Shown in pieces: positions 30,706 to 42,698 of a DNA stretch of 64,000 nt. Made by a program: the position numbers and the translations under genes. Origin of the DNA: Symbiodinium natans (lineage: Eukaryota; Sar; Dinophyceae; Suessiales; Symbiodiniaceae). The DNA is taken from NCBI GenBank assembly GCA_905221605.1, contig CAJNDS010002599.1:247001-311000 (forward strand), read 5' to 3'. The notes beneath the pieces were generated by a model. The model saw nothing but the letters and a program-made list of their open reading frames with translations. It ran no database searches and was not told where the DNA came from. Each line of letters opens with the position of its first letter. Position 1 is the first letter of the stretch.

Positions 30706-31200
30706 CCCCTCTCTCTCCCTCTATATGGGCGATGGAACAGGTGTCCTTTTAGATCGTTTTCTGCATCTTCAAGCGAAGAAAAGGGACACCACAAGAAAAC
30801 ACTTAGGGTGTCCCTTTTGCTCGTTTGAAGACACAGCAAGCGATTAAAAGGGGCGCCCATTTTGGATTGGCAGCAAACCCAGCTGATGCTCATGATTTAT
30901 CTCTCTCCCCATATATGGGCTATGGAACGGGTGTCCTTTTTGGATCGTTTTCTGCATCTTCAAGCGAAGAAAAGGGACACCACAAGAAAACACTTAGTAA
31001 GGGTGCCCCTTTTGCTTGTTTCAAGACACAGAAAGCGATTAAAAGGGACGCCCATTTTGGATCGGCAGCAAACCCAGCTGATGCTCATGATTTATCTCTG
31101 TCTATATATGGGCGATGGAACGGGTGTCCTTCCTGATCGTTTTCTGCATCTTCAAGGGAGAAAGAAGGGCACCGCCCAAGAAGGAAACGTAACATCAGAT
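30005..31200 (+). repeat. Satellite block 2, six copies of the GATGCTCATGATT unit
   Basis: Same unit as 26,641-27,590, starting near 30,016, 30,205, 30,410, 30,630, 30,880 and 31,076. The unit near 30,640-30,700 carries an especially long (CT)n tract. Confidence 0.9.
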
Positions 31201-32500
31201 ATAGGGAGGGAAATTGAAGAGCTCCTCTCTTTACTTAGTCATTCCCTTTCCTCTCTTCTTATCTGTTGTTTTCTTCGCTTCAAAAAGCAAAATAAGGAAA
31301 AAGAGATTTCCTGAAGAGGAGGGAGGGCACCTATTGAAGAGCTCCTGTCTTTACTTAGTCATTCCCTTTCCTCTCTTATCCGTTGTTTTATTCGCTTCAA
31401 AAAGCAAAATAAGCGAAAAGAGATTTCCTGAAGAGGAGGGAGGGCACCTATCTGTAAAGAGCAATCGTTTAGAGGGGAACAGGAGAAGAGGAGCGAGAGA
31501 GAAGGACAGAGGAGAGATACAGGGAATCCAATTTCAATAGAACAGCAAAGAAAAGAATAGAAGAGAGATGAATAGAGAAAGGGGAGAGACAAAACAAGGC
31601 GCTGAGAAGATGGCACTCTTCTTTATCTATCCTCCCTCCCTTATCTCTCCCTTCCCTCTTTCTTTTCCAGATAAGAACAACTAAAGAGGAATAATTATGA
31701 AAAGGAGAAGAGTAAGGAAAAGAGCAGAAGAGATGGGCCGAGAAGAGGGATATGATGAAGTACGGTACGGTCCACGCGCAACGTCTGCTTACCCTGCCAC
31801 TGTTTTATCCTGCAAGTTTCTTTCTTGTTGTTCATCAGTCAAAAAGTAACAGAAAGAGAGAAGGGAAAGGGAAGTGAGAGAGGCGAGAGAACAAGGATGC
31901 CATTTTTCTGGAAGGATACTGGAAAGAAGAGAAGAGACAGGAAGCAAGGAGACGGGGTGACAAAATAAAGCGCAAAGCTCTATCATCATTGTCATCACAC
32001 TCTTCATCTGCATGAGTCCTTTCATTGTACTGGCATAACTTCACTGCATCAATTGCATAAAGCTTTCCCAGCAGCATCATCATCTTCATCATCTTCATCA
32101 GCTCCTTGATCTTGTTCATCCTCATCATCTTCATCATCTAGTCAGTTGTTCGCATCGTCATCATGTGTTTATGTTTTGCTGCGGTACGCAGACCCCTGTT
32201 TCTTGCAAACAAATGGCCGCGTGCCAATATTAATTGCTTGTAACCGGGCCGCGGCCCACATACGCGACATACCCCGTTACAGGGGGTATGTATCAATGGT
32301 CGCGGTTTTGCGACAGACCTGTTTGTTGTTGTCTGCAGGTTCCAAGTCTTGCTTATCGGGGGGTAAGTGTTCGTAAGTTTAAAGGAGCAAATATAAGTAT
32401 CCCTGAAGTTGAGACCCCCTTAAACTCTTAAAGGCTGAGTACGCGGAGTGGTTCCAAGATCTTGCTTATCGGGGGGTAAGTGTTCGTAAATTTCACCAAA
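31201..32500. repeat. GA-rich repeats, then a CATCTT microsatellite and unique DNA
   Basis: Positions 32,075-32,140 hold a (CATCATCTT)-type tract. Positions 32,140-32,500 are unique and contain two copies of CTTGCTTATCGGGGGGTAAG (near 32,349 and 32,462). The whole stretch is repeated at 37,170-38,470. Confidence 0.75.
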
Positions 32501-33345
32501 AACATGACAATCTTTCCGCGGAATATGTGTCAGTAGAGCCGTGCCATAATTTAAATAATTCAAATATTTTAAACAATCTAATAATTTTAAAAATTTAAAT
32601 CCGAAAGGGGGGGGGGACCACCCCCCCTCCCCAGAATTACATACTTAAATAATTTAAATAAGACGGGGAGGTTTCGGATTTAAATTATTTAAATTGTTTA
32701 ATCCTTAGGGGGCAGGGCGGGTGCCCCCCCCCCCTTTTCGGATTTAAATTATTGAAATTATTGAAATTATGTAAATAATTTAAATCCGTTCGAAGCCTTA
32801 AATAATTGTTTAAATTATTTAAATTATTTAAATCCCGGCCGAATTAGATAATTTAAATATTTTAAATCCGAAACCTGCCCGTCATATTCAAATTGAAATT
32901 ATTTGATTCCCAGGCGATTTAAAGAATTTAGATAGTTAAATAATGAAAAATGATTTAAATCCGGCGGGCGGGGGGGGGACCACCCCCCCCCTCCCCAGAA
33001 TTAAATAATTCAAAAAGTGTAAATAAGACGGGGAGGTTTCGGATTTAAGTTATTTGAATTATTTAAGTCTTAGGGGGCAGGGGGGGGGGTGGTCCCCCCC
33101 TTTTCGGATTTAAATTATATAAATTATTTAAACTATTTCAATTATTTACATTGTGTAAATTGTTGATATTATTTACAAATTATTCACATTATTTAATTCC
33201 CGGCCGAAGTTAAATAACTTAAGTAATTTAAATCCGAAACCTGCCCGTCATATTTAAGTTATTTAAATATTTAAATAAATTTCGATACTTAAATTCTTTA
33301 AATTATTTCAATTACTTAAGTCAATCTAATTAAGTAAAAAACAAT
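32501..33345. repeat. AT-rich segment with C/G homopolymer knots
   Basis: Dominated by TTTAAATTATTTAAA words, with internal repeats of about 400 bp. Each contains GGGGGGACCACCCCCC and AAGACGGGGAGGTTTCGGAT. It is repeated at 38,515-39,370. Confidence 0.85.
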
Positions 33346-33650
33346 ATAAACCCAAGCAAGCACGAGAGCCCGGGGGGCTGGAGACTACAGTCAGAGAGCT
33401 CGGGGGCCTGCAGACTACAGCCAGACAGCCCGGGGGCCTGGTGACTACAGCGAGAGAGACCGGGGGCCTGGAGACTACAGTCGTACAGCGAGCCCAAAGG
33501 CCTGGAGACTCTACAGTCAGAGAGCTCGGGGGCCTGCAGACTACAGCCAGACAGCCCGGACCCTGGTGACAAGGAGAGAGCCCGGGGGCCTGGAGACTAC
33601 AGTCAGAGAGCTCGGGGGCCTGCAGACTACAGCCACAGCTCGGGGCCTAC
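33346..33650. repeat. Minisatellite, about 30-bp units
   Basis: Tandem units of GGGGGCCTGGAGACTACAG and GAGAGCTCGGGGGCCTGCAG. Further copies lie at 34,315-34,385 and 39,388-39,712. Open frames here are from the repeat. Confidence 0.9.
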
Positions 33651-35050
33651 GGCCTGCTTCGCGGGAAATCCCGTGGGAAAAGGAAGCCCTTATTTTTGAA
33701 GTCTTGCGAGATTTCTCGCGGGATGCGTTTTAATTTCGAAGGGGATCCGAGGGAAAACCAAGGGAAGTTCAAAGGGAAGTCCAAGGGAACAGTAAAAGGA
33801 AGCTTTGACTCTCACGGGAAACTGAAGGGAAACCAAAAAAAACACAAAGGGAAACCACGGGAAAACCAGGAAAACTCAAGGGAGAGCTCGCGGGAATTTC
33901 TCCCGCCAAAATTCGCGGGAGAAAAGTTTCGCGGGAGAAATATTCAAGGGGAATGCTTTTGTTAACGCTCGTCCCCGGACCCCCGGCTTTTTTTACAAGC
34001 CTTATGAATTAACAGAACAAAATGTTCTTTTTTAAAAGGACTAAGAAGCGCATTTAAATATTTTAAATGAGTATTTGTGTTGCTGTTTTTTTTTTATTTT
34101 TCTTGTAAGGCCTAGGCTTTCAGAATTTCAGGAAAATTGCAAAAAAAACTTAAATGGTTTATTTGCTAAAAATTACAAACAAAAATCCAAAAATATAAGG
34201 TACCCATGGAACTTCATGGCCTTTCAAAATATTGAAATGCCCCTAGTTTCCTTAAAATCTATCAAAATTTAAACTAATATTCAAGTATTTTCCGGAAAGG
34301 GTCAGGCCCATTTGGGGGCCTGGAGACTCTACAGTCAGAGAGCTCGGGGGCCTGCAGACTACAGCCACAGCTCGGGGCCTACGGCCTGCTTCGCGGGAAA
34401 TCCCGTGGGAAAAGGAAGCCCTTATTTTTGAAGTCTTGCGAGATTTCTCGCGGGATGCGTTTTAATTTCGAAGGGGATCCGAGGGAAAACCAAGGGAAGT
34501 TCAAAGGGAAGTCCAAGGGAACAGTAAAAGGAAGATTTGACTCTCACGGGAAACTGAAGGGAAACCAAAAAAAACATCAAAGGGAAACCACGGGAAAACC
34601 AGAAAAACTCAAGGGAGAGCTCGCGGGAATTTCTCCCGCCAAAATTCGCGGGAGAAAAGTTTCGCGGGAGAAATATTCAAGGCGAATGCTTTTGTTAACG
34701 CTCGTCCCCGGACCCCCGGCTTTTTTTACAAGCCTTATGAATTAACAAAACAAAATGTTCTTTTTTAAAAGGACTAAGAAGCTCATTTAAATATTTTAAA
34801 TGAGTATTTGTGTTGCTGTTTTTTTTTATTTTTCTTGTAAGGCCTAGGCTTTCAGAATTTCAGGAAAATTGCAAAAAAAAACTTAAATGGTTTATTTGCT
34901 AAAAATTACAAACAAAAATCCAAAAATATAGCGTACCCATGGAACTTCATGGCCTTTCCAAATATTGAAATGCCCCTAGTTTCCTTAAAATCTATCAAAT
35001 TTTAAACTAATATTCAAGTACTTTCCAGAAAGGGTCAGGCCCATTTAAAT
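33651..35050. repeat. Locally duplicated module of about 700 bp (two copies)
   Basis: Positions 33,651-34,310 and 34,378-35,050 are nearly identical, with a third copy at 39,715-40,390. Each starts with CGCGGGAAATCCCGTGGG and contains many GGGAAA words. It also carries a poly-T tract and an AT-rich tail. The lysine/glycine-rich frame in each copy is low complexity; coding status is doubtful. Confidence 0.8.
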
Positions 35051-36359
35051 GAAAAAAATAAACTCAGCAAAACTATTGGAAAATAAATTTATTTTCCGGA
35101 AAAGTCAGGCCCATTTAAAATTTTAAAATCCTTAAAATCCTGAAAACCCTTAAGATTTTGAAAGCCCGGACCTTTCAATATTTTAAGGATTTTAAGGAAT
35201 TTAAGGCATTTTAAATTCTTAAAATCCTTAAAATCCTTAAAATCCTTAAAATTTTGAAAGAAAATTAAATTATTTTCCGGAAAGAGGCAGGCCCATTTAA
35301 AATTTTAAAAATCCTTAAAATCCTTAAAATTTTGAAAGGTTGGGGCTTTCAAAATTTTAAGGATTTTAAGGAATTTAAGGCCTTTTAAATTTCTTAAAAT
35401 CCTTAAAATCCTTAAAATCCTTAAAATTTTGAAAGAAAATTAAATTATTTTCCGGAAAGAGGCAGGCCCATTTAAAATTTTAAAAATCCTTAAAATCCTT
35501 AAAATCCTTAAAATTTTGAAAGGTTGGGGCTTTCAAAATGTTAAGGATTTTAAGGAATTTAAGGCCTTTTAAATTTCTTAAAATCCTTAAAATCCTTGAA
35601 ATTTTGAAAGAAAATTAAATTATTTTCCGGAAAGAGGCAGGCCCATTTAAAATTTTAAAAATCCTTAAAATCCTTAAAATCCTTAAAATTTTGAAAGAAA
35701 ATTAAATTATTTTCCGGAAAGAGGCAGGCCCATTTAAAATTTTCAAAATCCTTAAAATCCTTAAAATCCTTAAAATCCTTAAAATCCTTAAAATTTTGAA
35801 AGCCCGGGCCTTTCAAAATTTTAAGGATTTTAAGGAATTTAAGGCCTTTGAAATTTCTTAAAATCCTTAAAATCCTTAAAATCCTTAAAATTTTGAAAGA
35901 AAATTAAATTATTTTCCGGAAAGAGGCAGGCCCATTTAAAATTTTAAAAATCCTTAAAACCCTTAAAATCCTTAAAATTTTGAAAGGTTGGGGCTTTCAA
36001 AATTTTAAGGATTTTAAGGAATTTAACGCCTTTTAAATTTCTTAAAATCCTTAAAATTCTTAAAATCCTTAAAATTTTGAAAGAAAATTAAATTATTTTC
36101 CGGAAAGAGGCAGGCCCATTTAAAATTTTAAAAATCCTTAAAATCCTTAAAATCCTTAAAATTTTGAAAGCCCGGGCCTTTCAAAATTTTAAGGATTTTA
36201 AGGAATTTAAGGCCTTTTAAATTTCTCAAAATCCTTAAAATCCTTGAAATCCTTGAAATTTTGAAAGAAAATTAAATTATTTTCCGGAAAGAGGCAGGCC
36301 CATTTAAAATTTTAAAAATCCTTAAAATCCTTAAAATCCTTAAAATTTTGAAAGCCCGG
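35051..36359 (+). repeat. CCTTAAAAT satellite, forward orientation
   Basis: Units of about 87 or 180 bp. Each has repeated CCTTAAAAT, a short palindrome (TTTTGAAAGCCCGGGCCTTTCAAAA or a GAAAGGTTGGGGCTTTC variant) and TTTCCGGAAAGAGGCAGGCC. It ends at the scaffold gap. Confidence 0.9.
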
Positions 36360-36459
36360 NNNNNNNNNNNNNNNNNNNNNNNNNNNNNNNNNNNNNNNNN
36401 NNNNNNNNNNNNNNNNNNNNNNNNNNNNNNNNNNNNNNNNNNNNNNNNNNNNNNNNNNN
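36360..36459. other. Assembly gap, 100 N
   Basis: Exactly 100 unresolved bases, a fixed-size scaffold gap. The sequence to the right resumes inside a satellite unit equivalent to 30,483. Confidence 0.99.
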
Positions 36460-36620
36460 AATGTGTGTCCTTTTTGATCGTTTTCTGCATCTCCAAGCGA
36501 GGAAAAGGGACACCCCACAAGAAAGCACTTAGGGTGTCCCTTTTGCTCGTTTGAAGACACAGAAAGCGATTAAAAGGGACGCCCGTTTTGGATTGGCAGC
36601 CAACCCAGCTGATGCTCATG

Positions 36621-36671
<51 letters not shown>

Positions 36672-37160
36672 CCTTTCTCTCTCCCTATATATGGGCGATG
36701 GAACAGGTGTCCTTTTAGATCGTTTTCTGCATCTTCAAGCGAAGAAAAGGGACACCGCAAGAAAACACTTAGGGTGCCCCTTTTGCTCGTTTGAAGACAC
36801 AGCAAGCGATTAAAAGGGGCGCCCATTTTGGATTGGCAGCAAACCCAGCTGATGCTCATGATTTATCTCTCTCCCCATATATGGGCGATGGAACGGGTGT
36901 CCTTTTTGGATCGTTTTCTGCATCTTCAAGCGAAGAAAAGGGACACCACAAGAAAACACTTAGTAAGGGTGCCCTTTTTGCTCGTTTCAAGACACAGAAA
37001 GCGATTAAAAGGGACGCCCATTTTGGATCGGCAGCAAACCCAGCTGATGCTCATGATTTATCTCTGTCTATATATGGGCGATGGAACGGGTGTCCTTCCT
37101 GATCGTTTTCTGCATCTTCAAGGGAGAAAGCAGGGCACCGCCCAAGAAGGAAAAGTAACA
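36460..37160 (+). repeat. Satellite block 3, GATGCTCATGATT unit
   Basis: Copy of 30,483-31,190 at an offset of about 5.97 kb, with few differences. Confidence 0.9.
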
Positions 37161-40100
37161 TCAGATATAGGGAGGGAAATTGAAGAGCTCCTCTCTTTAC
37201 TTAGTCATTCCCTTTCCTCTCTTCTTATCTGTTGTTTTCTTCGCTTCAAAAAGCAAAATAAGGGAAAAGAGATTTCCTGAAGAGGAGGGCACCTATTGAA
37301 GAGCTCCTGTCTTTACTTAGTCATTCCCTTTCCTCTCTTATCCGTTGTTTTATTCGCTTCAAAAAGCAAAATAAGCGAAAAGAGATTTCCTGAAGAGGAG
37401 GGAGGGCACCTATCTGTAAAGAGCAATCGTTTAGAGGGGAACAGGAGAAGAGGAGCGAGAGAGAAGGACAGAGGAGAGATACAGGGAATCCAATTTCAAT
37501 AGAACAGCAAAGAAAAGAATAGAAGAGAGATGAATAGAGAAGAGGGAGAGACAAAACAAGGCGCAGAGAAGATGGCACTCTTCTTTATCTATCCTGCCTC
37601 CCTTATCTCTCCCTTCCCTCTTTCTTTTCCAGATAAGAACAACTAAAGAGGAATAATTATAAAAAGGAGAAGAGTAAGGAAAGGAGCAGAAGAGATGGGC
37701 CGAGAAGAGGGATATGATGAAGTACGGCAAGGTCCACGCGCAACGTCTGCTTACCCTGCCACTGTTTTATCCTGCAAGTTTCTTTCTTGTTGTTCATCAG
37801 TCAAAAAGTAACAGAAAGAGAGAAGGGAAAGGGAAGTGAGAGAGGAGAGAGAACAAGGATGCCATTTTTCTGGAAGGGTGCTGGAAAGAAGAGAAGAGAC
37901 AGGAAGCAAGGAGACGGGGTGACAAAATAAAGCGCAAAGCTCTATCATCATTGTCATCACACTCTTCATCTGCATGAGTCCTTTCATTGTACTGGCATAA
38001 CTTCACTGCATCAATTGCATAAAGCTTTCCCAGCAGCATCATCATCTTCATCATCTTCATCATCTTCATCAGCTCCTTGATCTTGTTCATCCTCATCATC
38101 TTCATCATCTAGTCAGTTGTTCGCATCGTCATCATGTGTTTATGTTTTGCTGCGGTATGCAGACCCCTGTTTCTTGCAAACAAATGGCCGCGTGCCAATA
38201 TTAATTGCTTGTAACCGGGCCGCGGCCCACATACGCGACATACCCCTTTACAGGGGGTATGTATCAATGGTCGCGGTTTTGCGACAGACCTGTTTGTTGT
38301 TGTCTGCAGGCTCCAAGTCTTGCTTATCGGGGGGTAAGTGTTCGTAAGTTTACAGGAGCAAATATAAGTATCCCTGAATTTGAAACCCCCTTAAACTCTT
38401 AAAGGCTGAGTACGCGGAGTGGTTCCAAGATCTTGCTTATCGGGGGGTAAGTGTTCGTAAATTTCACCAAAAACATGACAATCTTTCCGCGGAATATGTG
38501 TCAGTAGAGCCGTGCCATAATTTAAATAATTCAAATATTTTAAACAATCTAATAATTTTAAAAATTTAAATCCGAAAGGGGGGGGGGACCACCCCCCCTC
38601 CCCAGAATTACATAATTAAATAATTTAAATAAGACGGGGAGGTTTCGGATTTAAATTATTTAAATTGTTTAATCCTTAGGGGGCAGGGCGGGTGGCCCCC
38701 CCCCCCCTTTTCGGATTTAAATTATTGAAATTATTGAAATTATTGAAATTATGTAAATAATTTAAATCCGTTCGAGGCCTTGAATAATTGTTTAAATTAT
38801 TTAAATTATTTAAATCCCGGCCGAATTAGATAATTTAAATATTTTAAATCCGAAACCTGCCCGTCATATTCAAATTTAAATTATTTGATTCCCAGGCGAT
38901 TTAAAGAATTTAAATAGTTTAAATAATGAAAAATGATTTAAATCCGAAAGGGGGGGGGGACCACCCCCCCTCCCCAGAATTAAATAATTTAAAAAGTGTA
39001 AATAAGACGGGGAGGTTTCGGATTTAAGTTATTTGAATTATTTAAGTCTTAGGGGGCAGGGGGGGGTGGTCCCCCCCTTTTCGGATTTAAATTATTGAAA
39101 TTATTTAAAATTAGGGTTTAGGGTTTAGGGTTTAGGGTTTAGGGTTTAAATTATTTAAACTATTTCAATTATTTAAATTATGTAAATTGTTGATATTATT
39201 TACAAATTATTCACATTATTTAATTCCAGGCCGAATTAAATAACTTAAGTAATTTAAATCCGAAACCTGCCCGTCATATTTATGTTATTTAATTATTTAA
39301 ATAAATTTCGATACTTAAATTCTTGAAATTATTTAAATTACTTAAGTCAATCTAATTAAGTAAAAAAACAATATAAACCCAAGCAAGCACGAGAGCCCGG
39401 GGGGCTGGAGACTACAGTCAGAGAGCTCGGGGGCCTGCAGACTACAGCCAGACAGCCCGGGGGCCTGGTGACTACAGCGAGACAGACCGGGGGCCTGGAG
39501 ACTACAGTCAGAGAGCTCGGGGGCCTGAGACTGCCCGGGACCCTGGTGACTACAGCGAGCCCAAAGGCCTGGAGACTCTACAGTCAGAGAGCTCGGGGGC
39601 CTGCAGACTACAGCCAGACAGCCCGGACCCTGGTGACAACGAGAGAGCCCGGGGGCCTGGAGACTACAGTCAGAGAGCTCGGGGGCCTGCAGACTACAGC
39701 CACAGCTCGGGGCCTACGGCCTGCTTCGCGGGAAATCCCGTGGGAAAAGGAAGCCCTTATTTTTGAAGTCTTGCGAGATTTCTCGCGGGATGCGTTTTAA
39801 TTTCGAAGGGGATCCGAGGGAAAACCAAGGGAAGTTCAAAGGGAAGTCCAAGGGAACAGTAAAAGGAAGATTTGACTCTCACGGGAAACTGAAGGGAAAC
39901 CAAAAAAAACATCAAAGGGAAACCACGGGAAAACCAGGAAAACTCAAGGGAGAGCTCGCGGGAATTTCTCCCGCCAAAATTCGCGGGAGAAAAGTTTCGC
40001 GGGAGAAATATTCAAGGGGAATGCTTTTGTTAACGCTCGTCCCCGGACCCCCGGCTTTTTTACAAGCCTTATGAATTAACAAAACAAAATGTTCTTTTTT

Positions 40101-40390
40101 AAAAGGACTAAGAAGCGCATTTAAATATTTTAAATGAGTATTTGTGTTGCTGTTTTTTTATTTTTCTTGTAAGGCCTAGGCTTTCGGAATTTCAGGAAAA
40201 TTGCAAAAAAAAAAAACTTAAATGGTTTATTTGCTAAAAATTACAAACAAAAATCCAAAAATATAACGTACCCATGGAACTTCATGGCCTTTCCAAATAT
40301 TGAAATGCCCCTAGTTTCCTTAAAATCTATCAAATTTTAAACTAATATTCAAGTATTTTCCAGAAAGGGTCAGGCCCATTTAAATAAAAA
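37161..40390. repeat. Second copy of the 31.2-34.3 kb block
   Basis: GA-rich repeats, the CATCTT tract, AT-rich DNA, the minisatellite and the GGGAAA module follow in the same order as 31,201-34,310. The AT-rich part contains a telomeric insertion at 39,110-39,147 that is absent from the other copy. Confidence 0.85.
39110..39147 (+). repeat. Short TTTAGGG array inserted in AT-rich DNA
   Basis: 38 bp: ATTAGGG, four TTTAGGG and TTT. It is flanked on both sides by AAATTATTTAAA (39,098-39,109 and 39,148-39,159). The equivalent place in the other copy (about 33,120) has a single AAATTATTTAAA and no array. Confidence 0.9.
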
Positions 40391-42698
40391 AATTAAACTC
40401 AGTAAAACTATTGGAAAATGAATTTATTTTCCGGAAAAGTCAGGCCCATTTAAAATTTTAAAATCCTTAAAATCCTGAAAACCCTTAAAATTTTGAAAGC
40501 CCGGGCCTTTCAAAATTGTAAGGAATTTAAGGCCTTTTAAATTTCTTAAAATCCTTAAAACCCTTAAAATTTTGAAAGAAAATTAAATTATTTTCCGGAA
40601 AGAGGCAGGCCCATTTAAAATTTTAAAAATCCTTAAAATCCTTAAAATCCTGAAAATTTTGAAAGGTTGGGGCTTTCAAAATTTTAAGGAGTTTAAGGAA
40701 TTTAACGCCTTTTAAATTTCTTAAAATCCTTAAAATCCTTAAAATTTTGAAAGAAAATTAAATTATTTTCCGGAAAGAGGCAGGCCCATTTAAAATTTTA
40801 AAAATCCTTAAAATCCTTAAAATTTTGAAAGCCCGGGCCTTTCAAAATTTTAAGGATTTTAAGGAATTTAACGCCTTTTAAATTTCTTAAAATCCTTAAA
40901 ATCCTTCAAATCCTTAAAATTTTGAAAGAAAATTAAATTATTTTCCGGAAAGAGGCAGGCCCATTTAAAATTTTAAAAATCCTTAAAATCCTTAAAATCC
41001 TTAAAATTTTGAAAGAAAATTAAATTATTTTCCGGAAAGAGGCAGGTCCATTTAAAATTTTAAAAATCTTTAAAATCCTTAAAATCCTTAAAATTTTGAA
41101 AGCCCGGGCCTTTCAAAATTTTAAGGCTTTTAAGGAATTTAAGGCCTTTTAAATTTCTTAAAATCCTTAAAATCCTTAAAATTTTGAAAGAAAATTAAAT
41201 TATTTTCCGGAAAGAGGCAGGCCCATTTAAAATTTTAAAAATCCTTAAAATCCTTAAAATCCTTAAAGTTTTGAAAGCCCGGACCTTTCAAAATTTTAAG
41301 GATTTCAAGGAATTTAAGGCCTTTTAAATTTCTTGAAATCCTTCAAATCCTTAAAATTTTGAAAGAAAATTAAATTATTTTCCGGAAAGAGGCAGGCCCA
41401 TTTAAAATTTTAAAAATCCTTAAAATCCTTAAAAGCCTTAAAATTTTGAAAGCCCGGGCCTTTTAAAATTTTAAGGATTTTAAGGAATTTAAGGCCTTTT
41501 AAATTTCTTAAAATCCTTAAAATCCTTAAAATTTTGAAAGAAAATTAAATCATTTTCCGGAAAGAGGCAGGCCCATTTAAAATTTTAAAAATCCTTAAAA
41601 TCCTTAAAATCCTTAAAATTTTGAAAGGTTGGGGCTTTCAAAATTTTAAGGATTTTAAGGAGTTTAAGGCCTTTTAAATTTCTTAAAATCCTTAAAATCC
41701 TTAAAATCCTTAAAATTTTGAAAGAAAATTAAATTATTTTCCGGAAAGAGGCAGGCCCATTTAAAATTTTAAAAATCCTTAAAATCCTTAAAATCCTTAA
41801 AATTTTGAAAGCCCGGGCCTTTCAAAATTTTAAGGATTTTAAGGAATTTAAGTCCTTTTAAATTTCTTAAAATCCTTAAAATCCTTAAAATTTTGAAAGA
41901 AAATTAAATCATTTTCCGGAAAGAGGCAGGCCCATTTAAAATTTTAAAAATTTTAAAAATCCTTAAAATCCTTAAAATTTTGAAAGGTTGGGGCTTTCAA
42001 AAGTTGAAGGAGTTTAAGGAATTTAACGCTTTAAATTTCTCGTTAAAATTCTTAAACTCCTTAAAATCCTTAAAATTTTGAAAGAAAATTAAATCATTTT
42101 CCGGAAAGAGGCAGGCCCATTTAAAATTTTAAAAATCCTTAAAATCCTTAAAATCCTTAAAATTTTGAAGGCCCGGGCCTTTCAAAATTTTAAGGATTTT
42201 AAGGAATTTAAGGCCTTTTAAATTTCTTAAAATCCTTAAAATCCTTAAAATTTTGAAAGAAAATTAAATTATTTTCCGGAAAGAGGCAGGCCCATTTAAA
42301 ATTTTAAAAATCCTTAAAATCCTGAAAATCCTTCAAATTTTGAAAGGTTGGGGCTTTCAAAAGTTTAAGGATTTTAAGGAATTTAAGGCCTTTTAAATTT
42401 CTTAAAATCCTTAAAATCCTTAAAATCCTTAAAATTTTGAAAGAAAATTCAATTATTTTCCGGAAAGAGGCAGGCCCATTTAAAAATTTAAAAATCCTTA
42501 AAATCCTTAAAATCCTTAAAATTTTGAAAGGTTGGGGCTTTCAAAATTTCAGGAATTTAGCGCCTTTTAAATTTCTCAAAATCCTTAAAATCCTTAAAAT
42601 TTTGAAATAAAATTAAAATATATTCCGGAAAGAGTCAGGCCCATTTAAAATTTTAAAAACCCTTAAAATCCTTAAAATCCTTAAAATTTTGAAAGCCC
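40391..42698 (+). repeat. CCTTAAAAT satellite, forward orientation, second block
   Basis: About twelve units of 170-185 bp, as at 35,051-36,359, all with GGAAAGAGGCAGGCCCATTT in the forward sense. Confidence 0.9.

Noticed and set aside
26641-37502. Many 60-216 codon frames in the CT/GA-rich blocks, often with serine/leucine or arginine/glutamate runs
   Set aside because: They follow satellite and microsatellite units on both strands, with no domain and no codon-like conservation between copies.
33696-40074. Three near-identical lysine/glycine-rich frames (MKSCEISRGMRFNFEGDPRE start)
   Set aside because: The sequence is a GGGAAA-rich repeat module and the frames end differently in each copy through indels. 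No domain and no evidence of selection is visible.
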